A DNA stretch of 64,000 nucleotides from Thermus sediminis (GTDB lineage Bacteria; Deinococcota; Deinococci; Deinococcales; Thermaceae): contig NZ_QURO01000004.1 of assembly GCF_003426945.1 (NCBI RefSeq), positions 1,723,501 to 1,787,500 on the forward strand, read 5' to 3'. Positions 16,755 to 25,224 of the stretch are shown piece after piece. A program made the position numbers and the translations under genes. Under the pieces are notes generated by a model, which saw nothing but the letters and a program-made list of their open reading frames with translations, had not been told where the DNA came from and searched no databases. Position 1 is the first letter of the stretch, and the number at the start of each line of letters is the position of its first letter.

Positions 16755-17065
16755 AGGAGGGTTCCCAGGAGCATCCCCTCGCCCAAGGCGGGGAGGTAGA
16801 AGGTGAACTCGCGGAAGTCCAGCCGCAGGTAGAGGAAAAGGGGCCAGGGTGTGAGGGCCCAAACCATCAGGGGCTTGCCGTACCCCGCGGCCAAGAAGAG
16901 CCCCGATCCCAGGCCCCGCAGGTAGGCCAGCCAGCCCGAGCCCCACTCGTTCTGGTAGACGAACCAGAGGAGGTTGAGCCAGATCCCAAGGGCGGCCAAG
17001 GGGAGGCGCCCCTGCATGCGGAAGGCCAAGGCCAAGAGGAGGGGGAAGGCCAGGGCCTCAAGCAC
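16727..17065 (-). CDS. Small membrane protein, unknown function
   Basis: A 112-residue hydrophobic protein with about four predicted membrane segments and aromatic-rich loops. Its start overlaps by 8 nt the end of the 2-phosphoglycerate-kinase-like gene, so it is the second gene of that operon. No family assigned. Confidence 0.55.
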   Translation of the reverse strand: MLEALAFPLLLALAFRMQGRLPLAALGIWLNLLWFVYQNEWGSGWLAYLRGLGSGLFLAAGYGKPLMVWALTPWPLFLYLRLDFREFTFYLPALGEGMLLGTLLYLAGLRKR

Positions 17066-18482
17066 GGGCCGCCTCCTCGGCCTCCAGGTAGGCCACCAGG
17101 ACCTCCAGGGCCTTCTCCACCGCCTCGTCCAGGTCCTCCCCCGGGATGACGGGGATACCCTCTTCCTGAGCCCAGAGGAGGAGGCGTTCCTGGATGAGGC
17201 GGATCTCGGCGAAGTGGGTCAGGTACTTCTCCTGGGGCCGGGCGTGGCCCGTCTCCCAGTCCCTAAGGAGGAAGCGGTCCCGATGGAGCCCTTCGTCTTG
17301 AAGGGCCACCAGCATGGGCACGGTGGTGACCTTTTGCCGATGGGGGTGGTCCAGATAGCGGGGCACCACGTGGACTCCCTCCAGGACGATGGAGGTGCCC
17401 TCCAGGGCGCTCCGCTCTTGGATGGCCCTGAGGCCCACGGCCACCTTCATCACCTGGTCCAGGAAGCCCCGCAGGACCCGTTCCTCGTGGCCTTCCTCCT
17501 TGGAGATCTCGGGCGGAAGGGCCTTCCAGGCCTCAAAGGTGGACTGGTGCAGGGTGGGGAGGAGGTCCTTGGAAAGGGTGGCGCGGAAGACCTCGCGCAC
17601 CGCGTCCGAGGGGACGATGTGGGTGATCCCAAGCCGGTAGGCCAGGGCCGAGGCCAGGACGCTCTTCCCTACCCCCGTCACCCCCCCGATCAGGATGTGC
17701 ACGGGGCGGGCGCTCCTCCTCAGGTGCCTCAGGAAGAGGTAGCGGCGGGCCATTTCCTCCCCCGCTTCCTTGAGGAGGGCCTGGTGCACCCGTTCCCGTA
17801 GCTCGGTCCGGCGGACCACCCTTTTCCCCTCCTGGCGGAGCTGGGCCTCCAGCTCCCGGGCCAGGCGGTAGGCTCCTTCCGGGGAAAGGCCGATCCCCAT
17901 GAGGGACTGGGCCAGGATTCCCTTGGAAAAGGGCATCTGGGGTTCCCCGCTTTCCTCCGCCACGAAGAGCTCTCCCGCGAAGGTCCGGCGCTGGAGGTAG
18001 CGGCGCTTGGCGGCCTTGCCCTTGGTCCGCTCCAGCTCCTGGGCCACCAGGCCCTCGAGGCGGCGGGCAGGGATGGCCTTGACTCCCTCCTCGCGCAGGC
18101 GGCGCTCTATCCTCTTGGCCAGCTCGTGGGCCTCCTTTAGGGAGAGCCCCGCCTCCTCCAGACTTCTGGCCATGAGCCCCTTGGAGAAGGGCTGCCTCCG
18201 CCTGCCCTCCACCACCAGGATCTCCTCAAAGGGAAGGGTCTGGCGGGCCAGGCGCTCCGCCACCTCCTGGCCTAGGGCCCGGGCCACCTCCTCCAGGAAG
18301 ACCCGGCGCAGGGTCCGGGGGGAGACCTCCGTCTGCTTCGCCCCCCTGAGGCGTTCCTCCACGGTGTGGGCCGCGGCCTGGGCGGCCTCGAGGGGCACCT
18401 TTAGGGGCAGGAGGGCCTCCACCAGAAGCCCCTTGGAAAGGGGCCAACGGCCCCGCCGGAGGCGGACGAAAACCTCGCTCAT
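17058..18482 (-). CDS. 2-phosphoglycerate kinase-like protein with three ATP-cone-like repeats
   Basis: The C-terminal half (from about 260) is a P-loop kinase with GGVTGVGKS at 266-274, PSDAVREVFR and LEGVHVVP, resembling archaeal 2-phosphoglycerate kinase, which makes 2,3-bisphosphoglycerate. The first 255 residues consist of three repeats of about 85 residues, each opening with a [WQM]P[LF]SKG[LI] signature (near 13, 97 and 183), like the ATP-cone domain that precedes archaeal 2-PGK. Normally one is present; three is unusual. A glycerate 2-kinase whose product would be the substrate lies 3 kb away. Substrate is inferred. Confidence 0.75.
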   Translation of the reverse strand: MSEVFVRLRRGRWPLSKGLLVEALLPLKVPLEAAQAAAHTVEERLRGAKQTEVSPRTLRRVFLEEVARALGQEVAERLARQTLPFEEILVVEGRRRQPFSKGLMARSLEEAGLSLKEAHELAKRIERRLREEGVKAIPARRLEGLVAQELERTKGKAAKRRYLQRRTFAGELFVAEESGEPQMPFSKGILAQSLMGIGLSPEGAYRLARELEAQLRQEGKRVVRRTELRERVHQALLKEAGEEMARRYLFLRHLRRSARPVHILIGGVTGVGKSVLASALAYRLGITHIVPSDAVREVFRATLSKDLLPTLHQSTFEAWKALPPEISKEEGHEERVLRGFLDQVMKVAVGLRAIQERSALEGTSIVLEGVHVVPRYLDHPHRQKVTTVPMLVALQDEGLHRDRFLLRDWETGHARPQEKYLTHFAEIRLIQERLLLWAQEEGIPVIPGEDLDEAVEKALEVLVAYLEAEEAARA

Positions 18483-18490
18483 TGCCTGGC

Positions 18491-18496
18491 ATCATA
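18491..18496 (-). promoter_or_regulatory. -10 element of the 2-PGK-like gene
   Basis: TATGAT on the minus strand, 8 nt before the ATG at 18482, in the region shared with the divergent tRNA promoter. Confidence 0.4.
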
Positions 18497-18523
18497 GCAC
18501 TTTTGCCTTAGGAAGGGCTTTTC

Positions 18524-18553
18524 TTGACAGCCTTTGGCCTTGCGTGCTACCAT
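18524..18553 (+). promoter_or_regulatory. Promoter of the tRNA-Cys/tRNA-Val transcript
   Basis: Perfect TTGACA (18524-18529), an 18-bp spacer and TACCAT (18548-18553), 12 nt before the tRNA-Cys 5' end. Confidence 0.75.
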
Positions 18554-18565
18554 GCTTGTTGGCTT

Positions 18566-18640
18566 GGCGCCGTAGCCAAGGGGTAAGGCAGAGGTCTGCA
18601 AAACCTCCATTCGCCGGTTCGAATCCGGCCGGCGCCTCCA
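18566..18640 (+). tRNA. tRNA-Cys(GCA)
   Basis: The acceptor stem GGCGCCG/CGGCGCC is perfect, the discriminator is U73 as expected for Cys, and CCA is encoded. Anticodon loop CTGCAAA gives GCA; the T arm has GGTTCGAATCC. Confidence 0.97.
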
Positions 18641-18647
18641 AAAGCAT

Positions 18648-18724
18648 GGGCGCGTAGCTCAGGTGGCCAGAGCACTACCTTGACACGGTAGGGGTCGGTG
18701 GTTCAAGTCCACTCGCGCCCACCA
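18648..18724 (+). tRNA. tRNA-Val(GAC)
   Basis: Acceptor GGGCGCG/CGCGCCC, discriminator A and encoded CCA. Loop TTGACAC between CTACC and GGTAG gives anticodon GAC. It lies 7 nt after tRNA-Cys, in the same transcript. Confidence 0.97.
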
Positions 18725-18726
18725 AA

Positions 18727-18749
18727 AGGCCCCGGCAACCCCGGGGCCT
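18727..18749 (+). terminator. Hairpin after tRNA-Val
   Basis: AGGCCCCGG, loop CAACC, CCGGGGCCT: a perfect 9-bp stem starting 2 nt after the tRNA CCA. No T-run follows, so it is a likely but atypical terminator. Confidence 0.5.
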
Positions 18750-18757
18750 CGCCCTTG

Positions 18758-18763
18758 TATACT
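18758..18763 (+). promoter_or_regulatory. -10 element before the 18770 gene
   Basis: TATACT, 6 nt before the ATG at 18770. It sets the start downstream of the tRNA rather than at the longer open frame that overlaps tRNA-Val. Confidence 0.5.
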
Positions 18764-18769
18764 CGGGCC

Positions 18770-19159
18770 ATGGGCGCGTCCCACGAGCGCGAGCTCTACG
18801 AGGCCTGGGTGGAGCTATTGGGCTGGATGCGGGAGTACGCCGAGGAGAAGGGCGTGCGCTTTGAAAAGGAGGCCGACTTCCCCGACTTCATCTACCGCAT
18901 GGAGCGGCCCTACGACGTCCCCACCACCATCATGACCGCCTCCCTCTCCGACGCCCTGGGGGAGCCCTTCCTCCTCGCCGACGTCTCCCCCCGGCACGCC
19001 AGGCTCAAGCGCATCGGCCTCCGCCTGCCCCGGGCCCACATCCACCTCCACGCCCACTACGAGCCGGAAAAGGGCCTGGTGACGGGCAAAATCCCCCTCA
19101 CCAAGGAGCGCTTCTTCGCCCTGGCCGATCGGGCTCGGGCGGCCTTGGCCTTCACCTAG
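18770..19159 (+). CDS. Conserved-looking hypothetical protein (129 aa)
   Basis: A soluble acidic 129-residue protein, no signal peptide or membrane segment, with a His-rich strand (AHIHLHAHYEPEKG) in the C-terminal half. Family not recognised. The start at 18770 is chosen from the TATACT box; the frame open to 18698 overlaps the tRNA. Its last 4 nt overlap convergent hemW. Confidence 0.6.
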   Translation: MGASHERELYEAWVELLGWMREYAEEKGVRFEKEADFPDFIYRMERPYDVPTTIMTASLSDALGEPFLLADVSPRHARLKRIGLRLPRAHIHLHAHYEPEKGLVTGKIPLTKERFFALADRARAALAFT

Positions 19160-20262
19160 AGGGCTTCCCAGAGAGAGAGCAACACGGCGTGGAGGAGGGC
19201 GAGGCCCCGCGGGGTGGGCTTCAGGCGCTTCCCTTCAATGAGGAGGAGTCCCTCTTGGGCTAGGGTTTGGGCCTTGGCCTCTAGGGCGGGCCAAAGGAGG
19301 AGGCCGGCGCGGCCTTCCACCTGGCCCACATCCACCCCCTCCTTGAGCCTCAGCCCCAGCATCAGGGCCTCCTTGGCGTGCTCCAGGGGGGAGATGGCCT
19401 CCTCCCTCGGGGCCTCGCCCAAAAGCCAGCGGGGGAGGGGCGGATTCGTCCGCCGGAGGGCGTAGGCGGGGCCCTCCCCTGGGTAGTGCCCGGTGGCGGC
19501 GGGTCCCAGGGCCAGCCAGAACCCGGCCCGCCAGTAGACGAGGTTGTGCCGGGCCTCCTCCCCCTCCCGGGCGAAGTTGGAGACCTCGTAGCGTAGGAGT
19601 CCCGCTTCGCCCAAGACCTCCTCCGCCCGCTCCATGGCCCAGGCCTCCCGTTCGGGGTCTTCTTGGAGACCCATGAGGGCGAAGGGGGTCCCCTTCTCCA
19701 CCTGGAGGGTGTAGGCAGAGACGTGCCCCACGCCTAGAGAAGCCGCCTCCTCCAGGTCCTTTTCCACGTCCTGCATGGGAAGGCCCAGGATGAGGTCTAT
19801 GGATACCCTAAAGCCCCCTTCCAGGGCCATCTCCACCGCCCTTAGCGCCCCCTTCCTTCCGTGGGCCCGGCCTAGGAAGCGGAGGACCTCGTCCTGGAAG
19901 CTCTGGACCCCCAGGGAGAGGCGGTTCACCCCCAGGTCCTTAAGGAGGGCAAGCCTTGGCGGCGAGAGGGTTCCGGGGTTGGCCTCGAAGGTCACCTCCG
20001 CCCCCTCCTCGAGGCGCCACGGGAGGCTTCCAAAGAGGGCCACGAGCTCCCGGTCCCTCAGGTAGCTGGGCGTGCCCCCGCCCAGGTAGAGGGTGGAAAG
20101 GGGCCCGGGGTAGGCCTCGTGGAGGGCCCTGGTCTCTTCCCCTAGGCGCCTCAGGTAGGCCTCCACCCAGGCCCCGCCCCGGCGCACCACGTGGAAGTCG
20201 CAGTAAGGGCAGAGGGTGGGGCAGAAGGGGACGTGGACGTAGAGGCTAGCGGGGTTCGGCAT
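19156..20262 (-). CDS. hemW: Radical SAM heme chaperone HemW
   Basis: Radical SAM protein of the coproporphyrinogen-dehydrogenase-like HemW family, 368 residues. The cluster-binding motif is CPTLCPYC (C14, C18, C21), followed by TLYLGGGTPSYL and GVQSFQD. HemW proteins carry heme to target proteins and are distinguished from HemN by the lack of a fourth Cys after the motif: here CDF, as in HemW. It overlaps the end of the upstream HEPN gene by 17 nt and is probably expressed with it. Confidence 0.88.
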   Translation of the reverse strand: MPNPASLYVHVPFCPTLCPYCDFHVVRRGGAWVEAYLRRLGEETRALHEAYPGPLSTLYLGGGTPSYLRDRELVALFGSLPWRLEEGAEVTFEANPGTLSPPRLALLKDLGVNRLSLGVQSFQDEVLRFLGRAHGRKGALRAVEMALEGGFRVSIDLILGLPMQDVEKDLEEAASLGVGHVSAYTLQVEKGTPFALMGLQEDPEREAWAMERAEEVLGEAGLLRYEVSNFAREGEEARHNLVYWRAGFWLALGPAATGHYPGEGPAYALRRTNPPLPRWLLGEAPREEAISPLEHAKEALMLGLRLKEGVDVGQVEGRAGLLLWPALEAKAQTLAQEGLLLIEGKRLKPTPRGLALLHAVLLSLWEAL

Positions 20263-20647
20263 CGCCCAAAAGGCGCTCGGCCCAGAGGATGGCCCGCTCA
20301 GGCAGGCCCACGGCCTCCCGCCAGTCTTCCTCTGTGGCCTCCGGCAGCTCCCCGGGGTAGCGGTCCATGACGGCGAAGGGATTGAGGCGCGGCAGGTCTT
20401 CCAGTTCCGGGGGGACCGGGAGCTTGGGGCGCAGCAGGTCCAAGAGCCTGGCCAGATCGTGGGTTTTGGGGAAAGGGGTGTTTAGCGCCACAAGGAGGGC
20501 CTTGAGGGCTTTCTCTGCCGCTTGGTGGGCATCAAAACAGAGGTCCTCCCAGAAGATCTCTGGGGTTGGGCGGCCCAAACGCGCCCGGGCCAGGTTGCTC
20601 TTGGCCCGGACCAACCAGGTTCTAGGGTTTTGCGGGTTAGCTGGCAT
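20246..20647 (-). CDS. HEPN-domain protein (putative toxin/partner of MNT)
   Basis: A 133-residue all-helical protein with the HEPN-family pattern CFDAHQAAEKALKALL, FPKTHDL and DRYPGE. HEPN proteins are often RNases, the toxin half of HEPN/MNT modules. A canonical RxxxxH motif is not obvious here, so nuclease activity is uncertain. It follows the nucleotidyltransferase gene with an 11-nt overlap, the standard arrangement. Confidence 0.8.
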   Translation of the reverse strand: MPANPQNPRTWLVRAKSNLARARLGRPTPEIFWEDLCFDAHQAAEKALKALLVALNTPFPKTHDLARLLDLLRPKLPVPPELEDLPRLNPFAVMDRYPGELPEATEEDWREAVGLPERAILWAERLLGDAEPR

Positions 20648-20954
20648 AGAGGAGGTGACCCTCCCGGAGGACCGCAGGGTGTACGGTCATCCAGGCATCC
20701 CGATAGCACTCCAAGTCCTTTTCCGTGGCCAGGAGGAGGTCCAGGGCTAGGCCTGGCCGCGCCTGGGCCACGGCCTGGTACAGGCGCTTCCAGACCTCCG
20801 TGGTCTTGTGCTCCTGGGGTACCACCACCAAGAGGTCGTAGTCGCTTTCCGGGCGGGCATCCCCCCGGGCCCGGCTCCCGAAGAGGATGATCTTATGGGC
20901 CGGGACCACCTGCAGGATGGCCTCGAGGACCGGCCCAAGCTCCGGGTACTCCAC
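20637..20954 (-). CDS. Minimal nucleotidyltransferase (MNT) of a HEPN/MNT pair
   Basis: A 105-residue pol-beta-like nucleotidyltransferase. The GSRARGDARPESDYDLLV motif holds G26-S27 and the metal aspartates D38 and D40. In characterised pairs MNT proteins AMPylate or otherwise neutralise the HEPN toxin. It starts with GTG at 20954, 4 nt after the glycerate kinase stop, and a TAGACT box overlapping that stop lies 6 nt upstream, so it can be expressed separately. Confidence 0.85.
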   Translation of the reverse strand: MEYPELGPVLEAILQVVPAHKIILFGSRARGDARPESDYDLLVVVPQEHKTTEVWKRLYQAVAQARPGLALDLLLATEKDLECYRDAWMTVHPAVLREGHLLYAS

Positions 20955-20958
20955 CCCT

Positions 20959-22179
20959 TCAGTCTACGCAAAGGAGGCGGAAGTCGTTGAGGTTGGTGCC
21001 CGTGGGCCCTGTCCTGAGGAGGGTCCCTGCCTCCTGGAAGAAGGCCAGGCTGTCGTGGGCCTCGAGGTAGGGCCCTGGGTCCAGGCCCTTCTGCCAAACC
21101 TCGGGCGTGAGGAGGGCGCCAGCGGCCCCGCTGGGGCCATCCAGGCCGTCCGAGTCCGCGGCCAGGGCGTAGAGGGGGGCCTTCAGGTGGGCGTAGAGGG
21201 CCAGGAGGAACTCCAGGTTCCGCCCGCCCCTTCCCCCTCCCCGCACCCGCACCTGGGCCTCGCCCCCGGAGAGGAGGAAGAGGGGCTTTTTGAAGGGCAG
21301 GCCGTGGGCGCGGATGGTCTCCACCAGCTCGGCGTGGAAGCGGGCCAGCTCCCGGGCCTCCCCCCCGAAGCGGTCGGAGAGGATGACGGCCCTCTGGCCC
21401 CTTTCCCGCAAGAACCCCTGGGCCGCCTTCAGGAGGTCCAGGTTCCGCCCCACCACCCGCCAAGAGAGCCGCCTCAAGGCGGGGTCGCCGGGCTTCAGGG
21501 TCTCTGGCGCCTCTCCCCTTTGCCCCTGGAGGAGGACCTCCCGGGCCTCGGGGAAAGCTAGGCCGTAACGGTCCAGGACGGAAAGGGCCTCACCAAAGGT
21601 GCCGGGATCGGGGTGGAAGGGCCCGGAGGCGATGACGCTGGGGTCGTCCCCGGGCACGTCGGAGAGGAGGAGGGCGTGGACCCGGGCCCGGGTGGAGAGG
21701 AGGGCCCTGCCCGCCTTGATGCGGGAGAGGTGCTTGCGCACAGCGTTCATCTCCCCGATGCTCGCCCCGCTCCTCAGGAGGGCCTCGGTGAGGGCCCTTT
21801 TCTCCTCCAGGGAGACCCCAAAGGGGGCGCACCAGAGGGCGCTCCCACCCCCAGAGAGGAGGGCCAGGACCCGGGCCTTTGGGGGAAGGTCCTGGAGAAG
21901 GGCTAGGACCTCCTCTGCCGCCTTCAGGCTCCCCTCACTGGGCACGGGGTGGCTTGCGAAGCGGGCCCTGAGGCCCAGGGGGTCTTGGCCCTGGGGAAGG
22001 GTGAGGTGGTAGAGGACCTCCCCGTAGCGGTCCAGGGCCGCCTTGAGCATGGGGGCAGCCGCCTTGCCCACCGCCAGGATGAGGTCCGGCCGCCAAGGGG
22101 GAAGGGCCCTCTGGGTCAGGCGGTAGGGCTCCGTGGCCCTCAAGGCGTGAAGGAAGGCTTCCTTCAGGAGGGCTTCCAC
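20959..22179 (-). CDS. gckA: Glycerate 2-kinase (MOFRL/GckA type)
   Basis: Class II glycerate kinase, 406 residues, phosphorylating D-glycerate to 2-phosphoglycerate. Family features: LAVGKAA near the N-terminus, LLSGGGSALW, LSDVPGDDP and the C-terminal MOFRL segment GGEAQVRVRGGGRGGRNLEF with TDANDF-like GTNLNDFRLL at the end. It starts with GTG, overlapping vapC by 16 nt. Genes for glycolate oxidase lie just beyond vapBC, suggesting use of glycolate via glyoxylate and glycerate. Confidence 0.88.
   Translation of the reverse strand: MEALLKEAFLHALRATEPYRLTQRALPPWRPDLILAVGKAAAPMLKAALDRYGEVLYHLTLPQGQDPLGLRARFASHPVPSEGSLKAAEEVLALLQDLPPKARVLALLSGGGSALWCAPFGVSLEEKRALTEALLRSGASIGEMNAVRKHLSRIKAGRALLSTRARVHALLLSDVPGDDPSVIASGPFHPDPGTFGEALSVLDRYGLAFPEAREVLLQGQRGEAPETLKPGDPALRRLSWRVVGRNLDLLKAAQGFLRERGQRAVILSDRFGGEARELARFHAELVETIRAHGLPFKKPLFLLSGGEAQVRVRGGGRGGRNLEFLLALYAHLKAPLYALAADSDGLDGPSGAAGALLTPEVWQKGLDPGPYLEAHDSLAFFQEAGTLLRTGPTGTNLNDFRLLCVD
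20961..20966 (-). promoter_or_regulatory. -10 element of the MNT/HEPN/hemW genes
   Basis: TAGACT on the minus strand, 6 nt before the GTG at 20954, overlapping the end of the glycerate kinase gene. Confidence 0.4.
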
Positions 22180-22556
22180 GCCAGGTCCGTCCGGTCAAAG
22201 TCCTCGCCCTTGTAGAGGAGGGGCTCCCCCTCCACCCGGGCCAGGGCGTAGCTCAGGCAGTCGCCGAAGTTTAAGCCCCCGGGGTGCCGAGCCCGTCCGT
22301 AGCGTTGGTAGGCTCGGATGGCCTCTTTGGCGTGCTTCTCGGTGAAGGGGACCACTTCTACCTGCAGCTCTTCCAAAAGCTCTAGGAGAAGGGGTACCCG
22401 CTCAAAACCGAGCCGGGCCCCCAGGACGATCCCTGCTTCCACCAGGGTGGGGGCGGCGATCCTGTGGGGGCGGGTTTGCCTCAAGCGCTCCAGAAGGGCC
22501 TCGTGCCCTTCCTCCTGGAACAGGATGGCCATGAGGGCGGAGGTGTCCAGGACCAT
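22164..22556 (-). CDS. vapC: VapC-type PIN-domain ribonuclease toxin
   Basis: A 130-residue PIN domain. The magnesium-binding acidic residues are D4 (MVLDTSAL), E40 (TLVEAGIVL), D99 (NFGDCLSYA) and an acidic cluster near 118-121. VapC toxins cleave tRNA or rRNA and are held by VapB. Its ATG shares one base with the vapB stop. Its 3' end overlaps gckA, which places a toxin-antitoxin module at the head of the glycerate kinase operon. Confidence 0.9.
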   Translation of the reverse strand: MVLDTSALMAILFQEEGHEALLERLRQTRPHRIAAPTLVEAGIVLGARLGFERVPLLLELLEELQVEVVPFTEKHAKEAIRAYQRYGRARHPGGLNFGDCLSYALARVEGEPLLYKGEDFDRTDLAWKPS

Positions 22557-22816
22557 CAGTACCCCTCCGGCCCGTACCCGAGGATTTCCTCCAGCTCTTC
22601 TTTGCGGATTCCCTTTCCCCGGAGTTCGGGAGGAATCTGAGGCCAGACCTCCTCCTCCAAAAACCGGAGGACCCGGTCAAAGCGCCGCTTCCTCTCAAGC
22701 TCCTTGAGGCGCATCTCCAGGGCCTTCCGGATGGCCTCGGTTTTGGTCTCCCCCGCCAGGCGGGCCACCTCCTCCGCCAGGCGCTCCACCTCCTGGTTGC
22801 GGATGGTAAGGGCCAT
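22556..22816 (-). CDS. vapB: VapB-type antitoxin
   Basis: An 86-residue protein with the short N-terminal ribbon-helix-helix-like module (MALTIRN ... ETKTEAIRKALE) of the PSK/VapB transcription-factor family and an acidic, proline-rich C-terminal toxin-binding tail. It is the first gene of the transcript, with an ATG 6 nt after a -10 box. VapB proteins usually autoregulate from their own promoter. Confidence 0.87.
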   Translation of the reverse strand: MALTIRNQEVERLAEEVARLAGETKTEAIRKALEMRLKELERKRRFDRVLRFLEEEVWPQIPPELRGKGIRKEELEEILGYGPEGY

Positions 22817-22822
22817 GGGTTA

Positions 22823-22852
22823 AGCATATGCAGAAGAAAGTATGCATGTCAA
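22823..22852 (-). promoter_or_regulatory. vapBC promoter with candidate operator
   Basis: On the minus strand a perfect TTGACA, 18-bp spacer and TATGCT, ending 6 nt before the vapB ATG. Two direct TATGCA hexamers (22827-22832 and 22841-22846) and a GCATATGC palindrome overlap the promoter and are candidate VapBC binding sites. This AT-rich patch stands out against its surroundings. Confidence 0.7.
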
Positions 22853-22919
22853 GCAAGGGCAAGGGGAGGCCTAGCGCCCGCACGGGCGGTTTTGGCGCGT
22901 GGAGGTGCTCCTTGGGCGC

Positions 22920-24176
22920 CTAGGCCTGGGGCTCCTTCCCCTCGTAGAGGAGGGCCAGAAGCTCGGCGGTGTGGAGGACGGGGAGGTCCAGGTAGGCCCC
23001 TATCTGGGTGAGGCAGCCGATGTTGCCCGTGGCCACCAGGTCTGCCCCCGTGGCCTTCAGGTTTTCCGCCTTCCTCCGGCCCAGAGCCTCGGCGATCCCC
23101 GGCTGGAAGAGGTTATAGGTGCCGGCGCTTCCGCAGCAGAGCTCCCACTCCTTGGGCTCCAACACCTCCACCCCCGCCGCCCGGAGGAGCTTCCTTGGGG
23201 CCTCCCGCACCCCCTGGGCGTGGGCCAGGTGGCAGGCGTCGTGGTAGGCCACCCTGAGGGGCCTCTTGGGGGGAGGAGGGGGGAGGAAGCCCAGTTCATC
23301 CAGGATCACGGAGAGGTCCTTTACCTTGGCGGCTAGGCCCTGGGCCTCCTCCTCCTCGGGCTGGCCCAGGAAGAGGAGGGGGTACTCCTTCATCCCCGAG
23401 CCGCACCCAGCGGCGTTGGTGACCACGTAGTCCACGTCCCGGAAGGCCTTGAGGTTCCGCCTGGCCAGGGCCCTGGCCCCCTCCTCATCCCCGGCGTGGA
23501 GGTTTAGGGCCCCGCAGCAGGCCTGCTCCTCCAGGGCCAGGACCTCCACCCCGTTTTCCTGGAGGACCTTTAGGGTGGCCCGGTTGATGGAGGGCCTCAA
23601 GACCCTCTGGGCGCACCCCAGGAGGAGGCCCACCCGGGCTCGCCTCTCCCCCTTGGCGGGGTAGACCCCCCTGTGGGGCTCTTCCCTTTCCAGGCGGTCT
23701 GGGAGGAGGGCCAGGGGGGCCTTCAGGGCCTTGGGCAGGGGGAGGGGGTTTAGGAGGGGCTTGAGGCGCGCCCCCAGTTCCGCTAGGGGCCGGAAGCGGC
23801 CCGGGTAGGGGAGGGTGCGGAGGAGGGCCAGGCGGTAGGCCCTTTCCAGGGGGTAGCGGTGCCTCTTCTCCTCGCTCCAAAACCGGAAGGCGGCGAGGAG
23901 TTCCCCGTAGGGCACCCCGCTGGGGCAGGCGGTGACGCAGGCCTGGCACGCCAGGCAGCGGTCCAGGAAGGGGAGGGCCTCCTCCAGGGGGAGGCTTCCC
24001 TCCAGGACCTCCTTCATGAGGAAGATCCGCCCCCTGGGGGAGTCCATCTCCTCCTGGAGCACCACGTAGGTGGGGCAGGTGGGCAGGCAGAAGCCGCAGT
24101 GCACGCAGGCTTCTATGGCGTGGGCCATGACCCCGCCCTTGGGGCCAAGCTCTTTCACGGGGATCTTATGCTGCAT
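22920..24176 (-). CDS. glcF: Glycolate oxidase iron-sulfur subunit GlcF
   Basis: A 418-residue subunit with two N-terminal [4Fe-4S] motifs ([12 protein letters not shown] and [12 protein letters not shown]) and two C-terminal CCG-type domains ([21 protein letters not shown]). It passes electrons from the FAD subunits to the respiratory chain. It overlaps glcE by 11 nt as the third gene of glcDEF. About 100 bp without a gene separate it from the vapBC promoter. Confidence 0.92.
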   Translation of the reverse strand: MQHKIPVKELGPKGGVMAHAIEACVHCGFCLPTCPTYVVLQEEMDSPRGRIFLMKEVLEGSLPLEEALPFLDRCLACQACVTACPSGVPYGELLAAFRFWSEEKRHRYPLERAYRLALLRTLPYPGRFRPLAELGARLKPLLNPLPLPKALKAPLALLPDRLEREEPHRGVYPAKGERRARVGLLLGCAQRVLRPSINRATLKVLQENGVEVLALEEQACCGALNLHAGDEEGARALARRNLKAFRDVDYVVTNAAGCGSGMKEYPLLFLGQPEEEEAQGLAAKVKDLSVILDELGFLPPPPPKRPLRVAYHDACHLAHAQGVREAPRKLLRAAGVEVLEPKEWELCCGSAGTYNLFQPGIAEALGRRKAENLKATGADLVATGNIGCLTQIGAYLDLPVLHTAELLALLYEGKEPQA

Positions 24177-25224
24177 GGCCCCACCCTAAGGGAAACCGGC
24201 CCAAGGGGTCCAGGGCCTTCTTCACATCTAGGAAGAAGCCGTGCTGGAGCCTGGGGAAGAGAGGCTCCTCCGCCCCCTTTAGGACCAGGTAGGGGACCCC
24301 TGCCGCCCTCAGGGCCCTTAGGCCCTCGGCCTCCAGGCCCGCGTAGAGGACCTCCCCCCCGTCCAGGTAGCGCCTAGGTCCTAAGGGAAGGCTCTCCAGG
24401 AGGGGAATCCGGTCAAGCCCCGCGGGCACCTTGGCCCAGATGGGGCTTCCCTCCAGGAAGCTTAGGTCCCGCACCCCCCGCCAGTGCCCCTCGTCCTCCT
24501 CCAGGACCTCCCCGCCCCCGAGGAGGCCTTTTAGCCTCTCCAATCGCTTCGCCACGCTCTCCGGGAAGCCCCCCAGGCGAAGCTCCAAGGTGGCGGGGGG
24601 GAGGAGGTCCAGGGCCAGGAGGTCTAGGGGCAGAAGCCGAATCTTTTCCAGGGCGCCAAGGGCCTCCTCTAGGCTCCCCATCTCCACCCTCAGGGTCCGG
24701 GTGGCCCGGGGCCTGGGGAAAACCTTGAAGGAGAGCTCCACCACCACCCCAAAGGCCCCCAAAGAGCCCACCATGAGGCGGTGGAAGGGGAAGCCCGCGG
24801 CGTTCTTCACCACCTTGCCCCCGCCCCGGACCACCCTTCCCTCCCCGTCCACGAAGCGCACCCCTAGGAGGAAGTCCCTAACCCCCCCAAAGCGGTGGCG
24901 CATGGGCCCGGAAAGCCCCGCGGCCACCGTCCCCCCCAAGGTGGCCCCCTGGCCCACCAACGGGGGGTCAAAGGGGAGGTACTGGCCGTGGACCCCAAGG
25001 GCCTCCTCTATTTCCCCAAGAGGGGTCCCGGCCAGGGCGGTGAAGACGAACTCCTCGGGCTGGTACTCCAGGAGGCCCCTCAGGCCAGAGAGGTCCAAAA
25101 CCGCTTCGCCCTCCTCCGGGGCGGAGAGGGCGGGCTTCGTTCCCCCGCCCCGCACCCGGAGGCGGGGGTGGGCCAGGACCGCCTCCTGGACCTCCTCGAG
25201 GGTGGTGGGCCTAAGCGGGGGCAT
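24166..25224 (-). CDS. glcE: Glycolate oxidase FAD-binding subunit GlcE
   Basis: A 352-residue FAD-binding type 4 (PCMH) protein: [28 protein letters not shown] and [22 protein letters not shown] are the GlcE hallmarks. It lacks the long C-terminal oxidase domain of GlcD. It starts with ATG overlapping glcD by 14 nt. GlcD, GlcE and GlcF together oxidise glycolate to glyoxylate. Confidence 0.9.
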   Translation of the reverse strand: MPPLRPTTLEEVQEAVLAHPRLRVRGGGTKPALSAPEEGEAVLDLSGLRGLLEYQPEEFVFTALAGTPLGEIEEALGVHGQYLPFDPPLVGQGATLGGTVAAGLSGPMRHRFGGVRDFLLGVRFVDGEGRVVRGGGKVVKNAAGFPFHRLMVGSLGAFGVVVELSFKVFPRPRATRTLRVEMGSLEEALGALEKIRLLPLDLLALDLLPPATLELRLGGFPESVAKRLERLKGLLGGGEVLEEDEGHWRGVRDLSFLEGSPIWAKVPAGLDRIPLLESLPLGPRRYLDGGEVLYAGLEAEGLRALRAAGVPYLVLKGAEEPLFPRLQHGFFLDVKKALDPLGRFPLGWGHAA

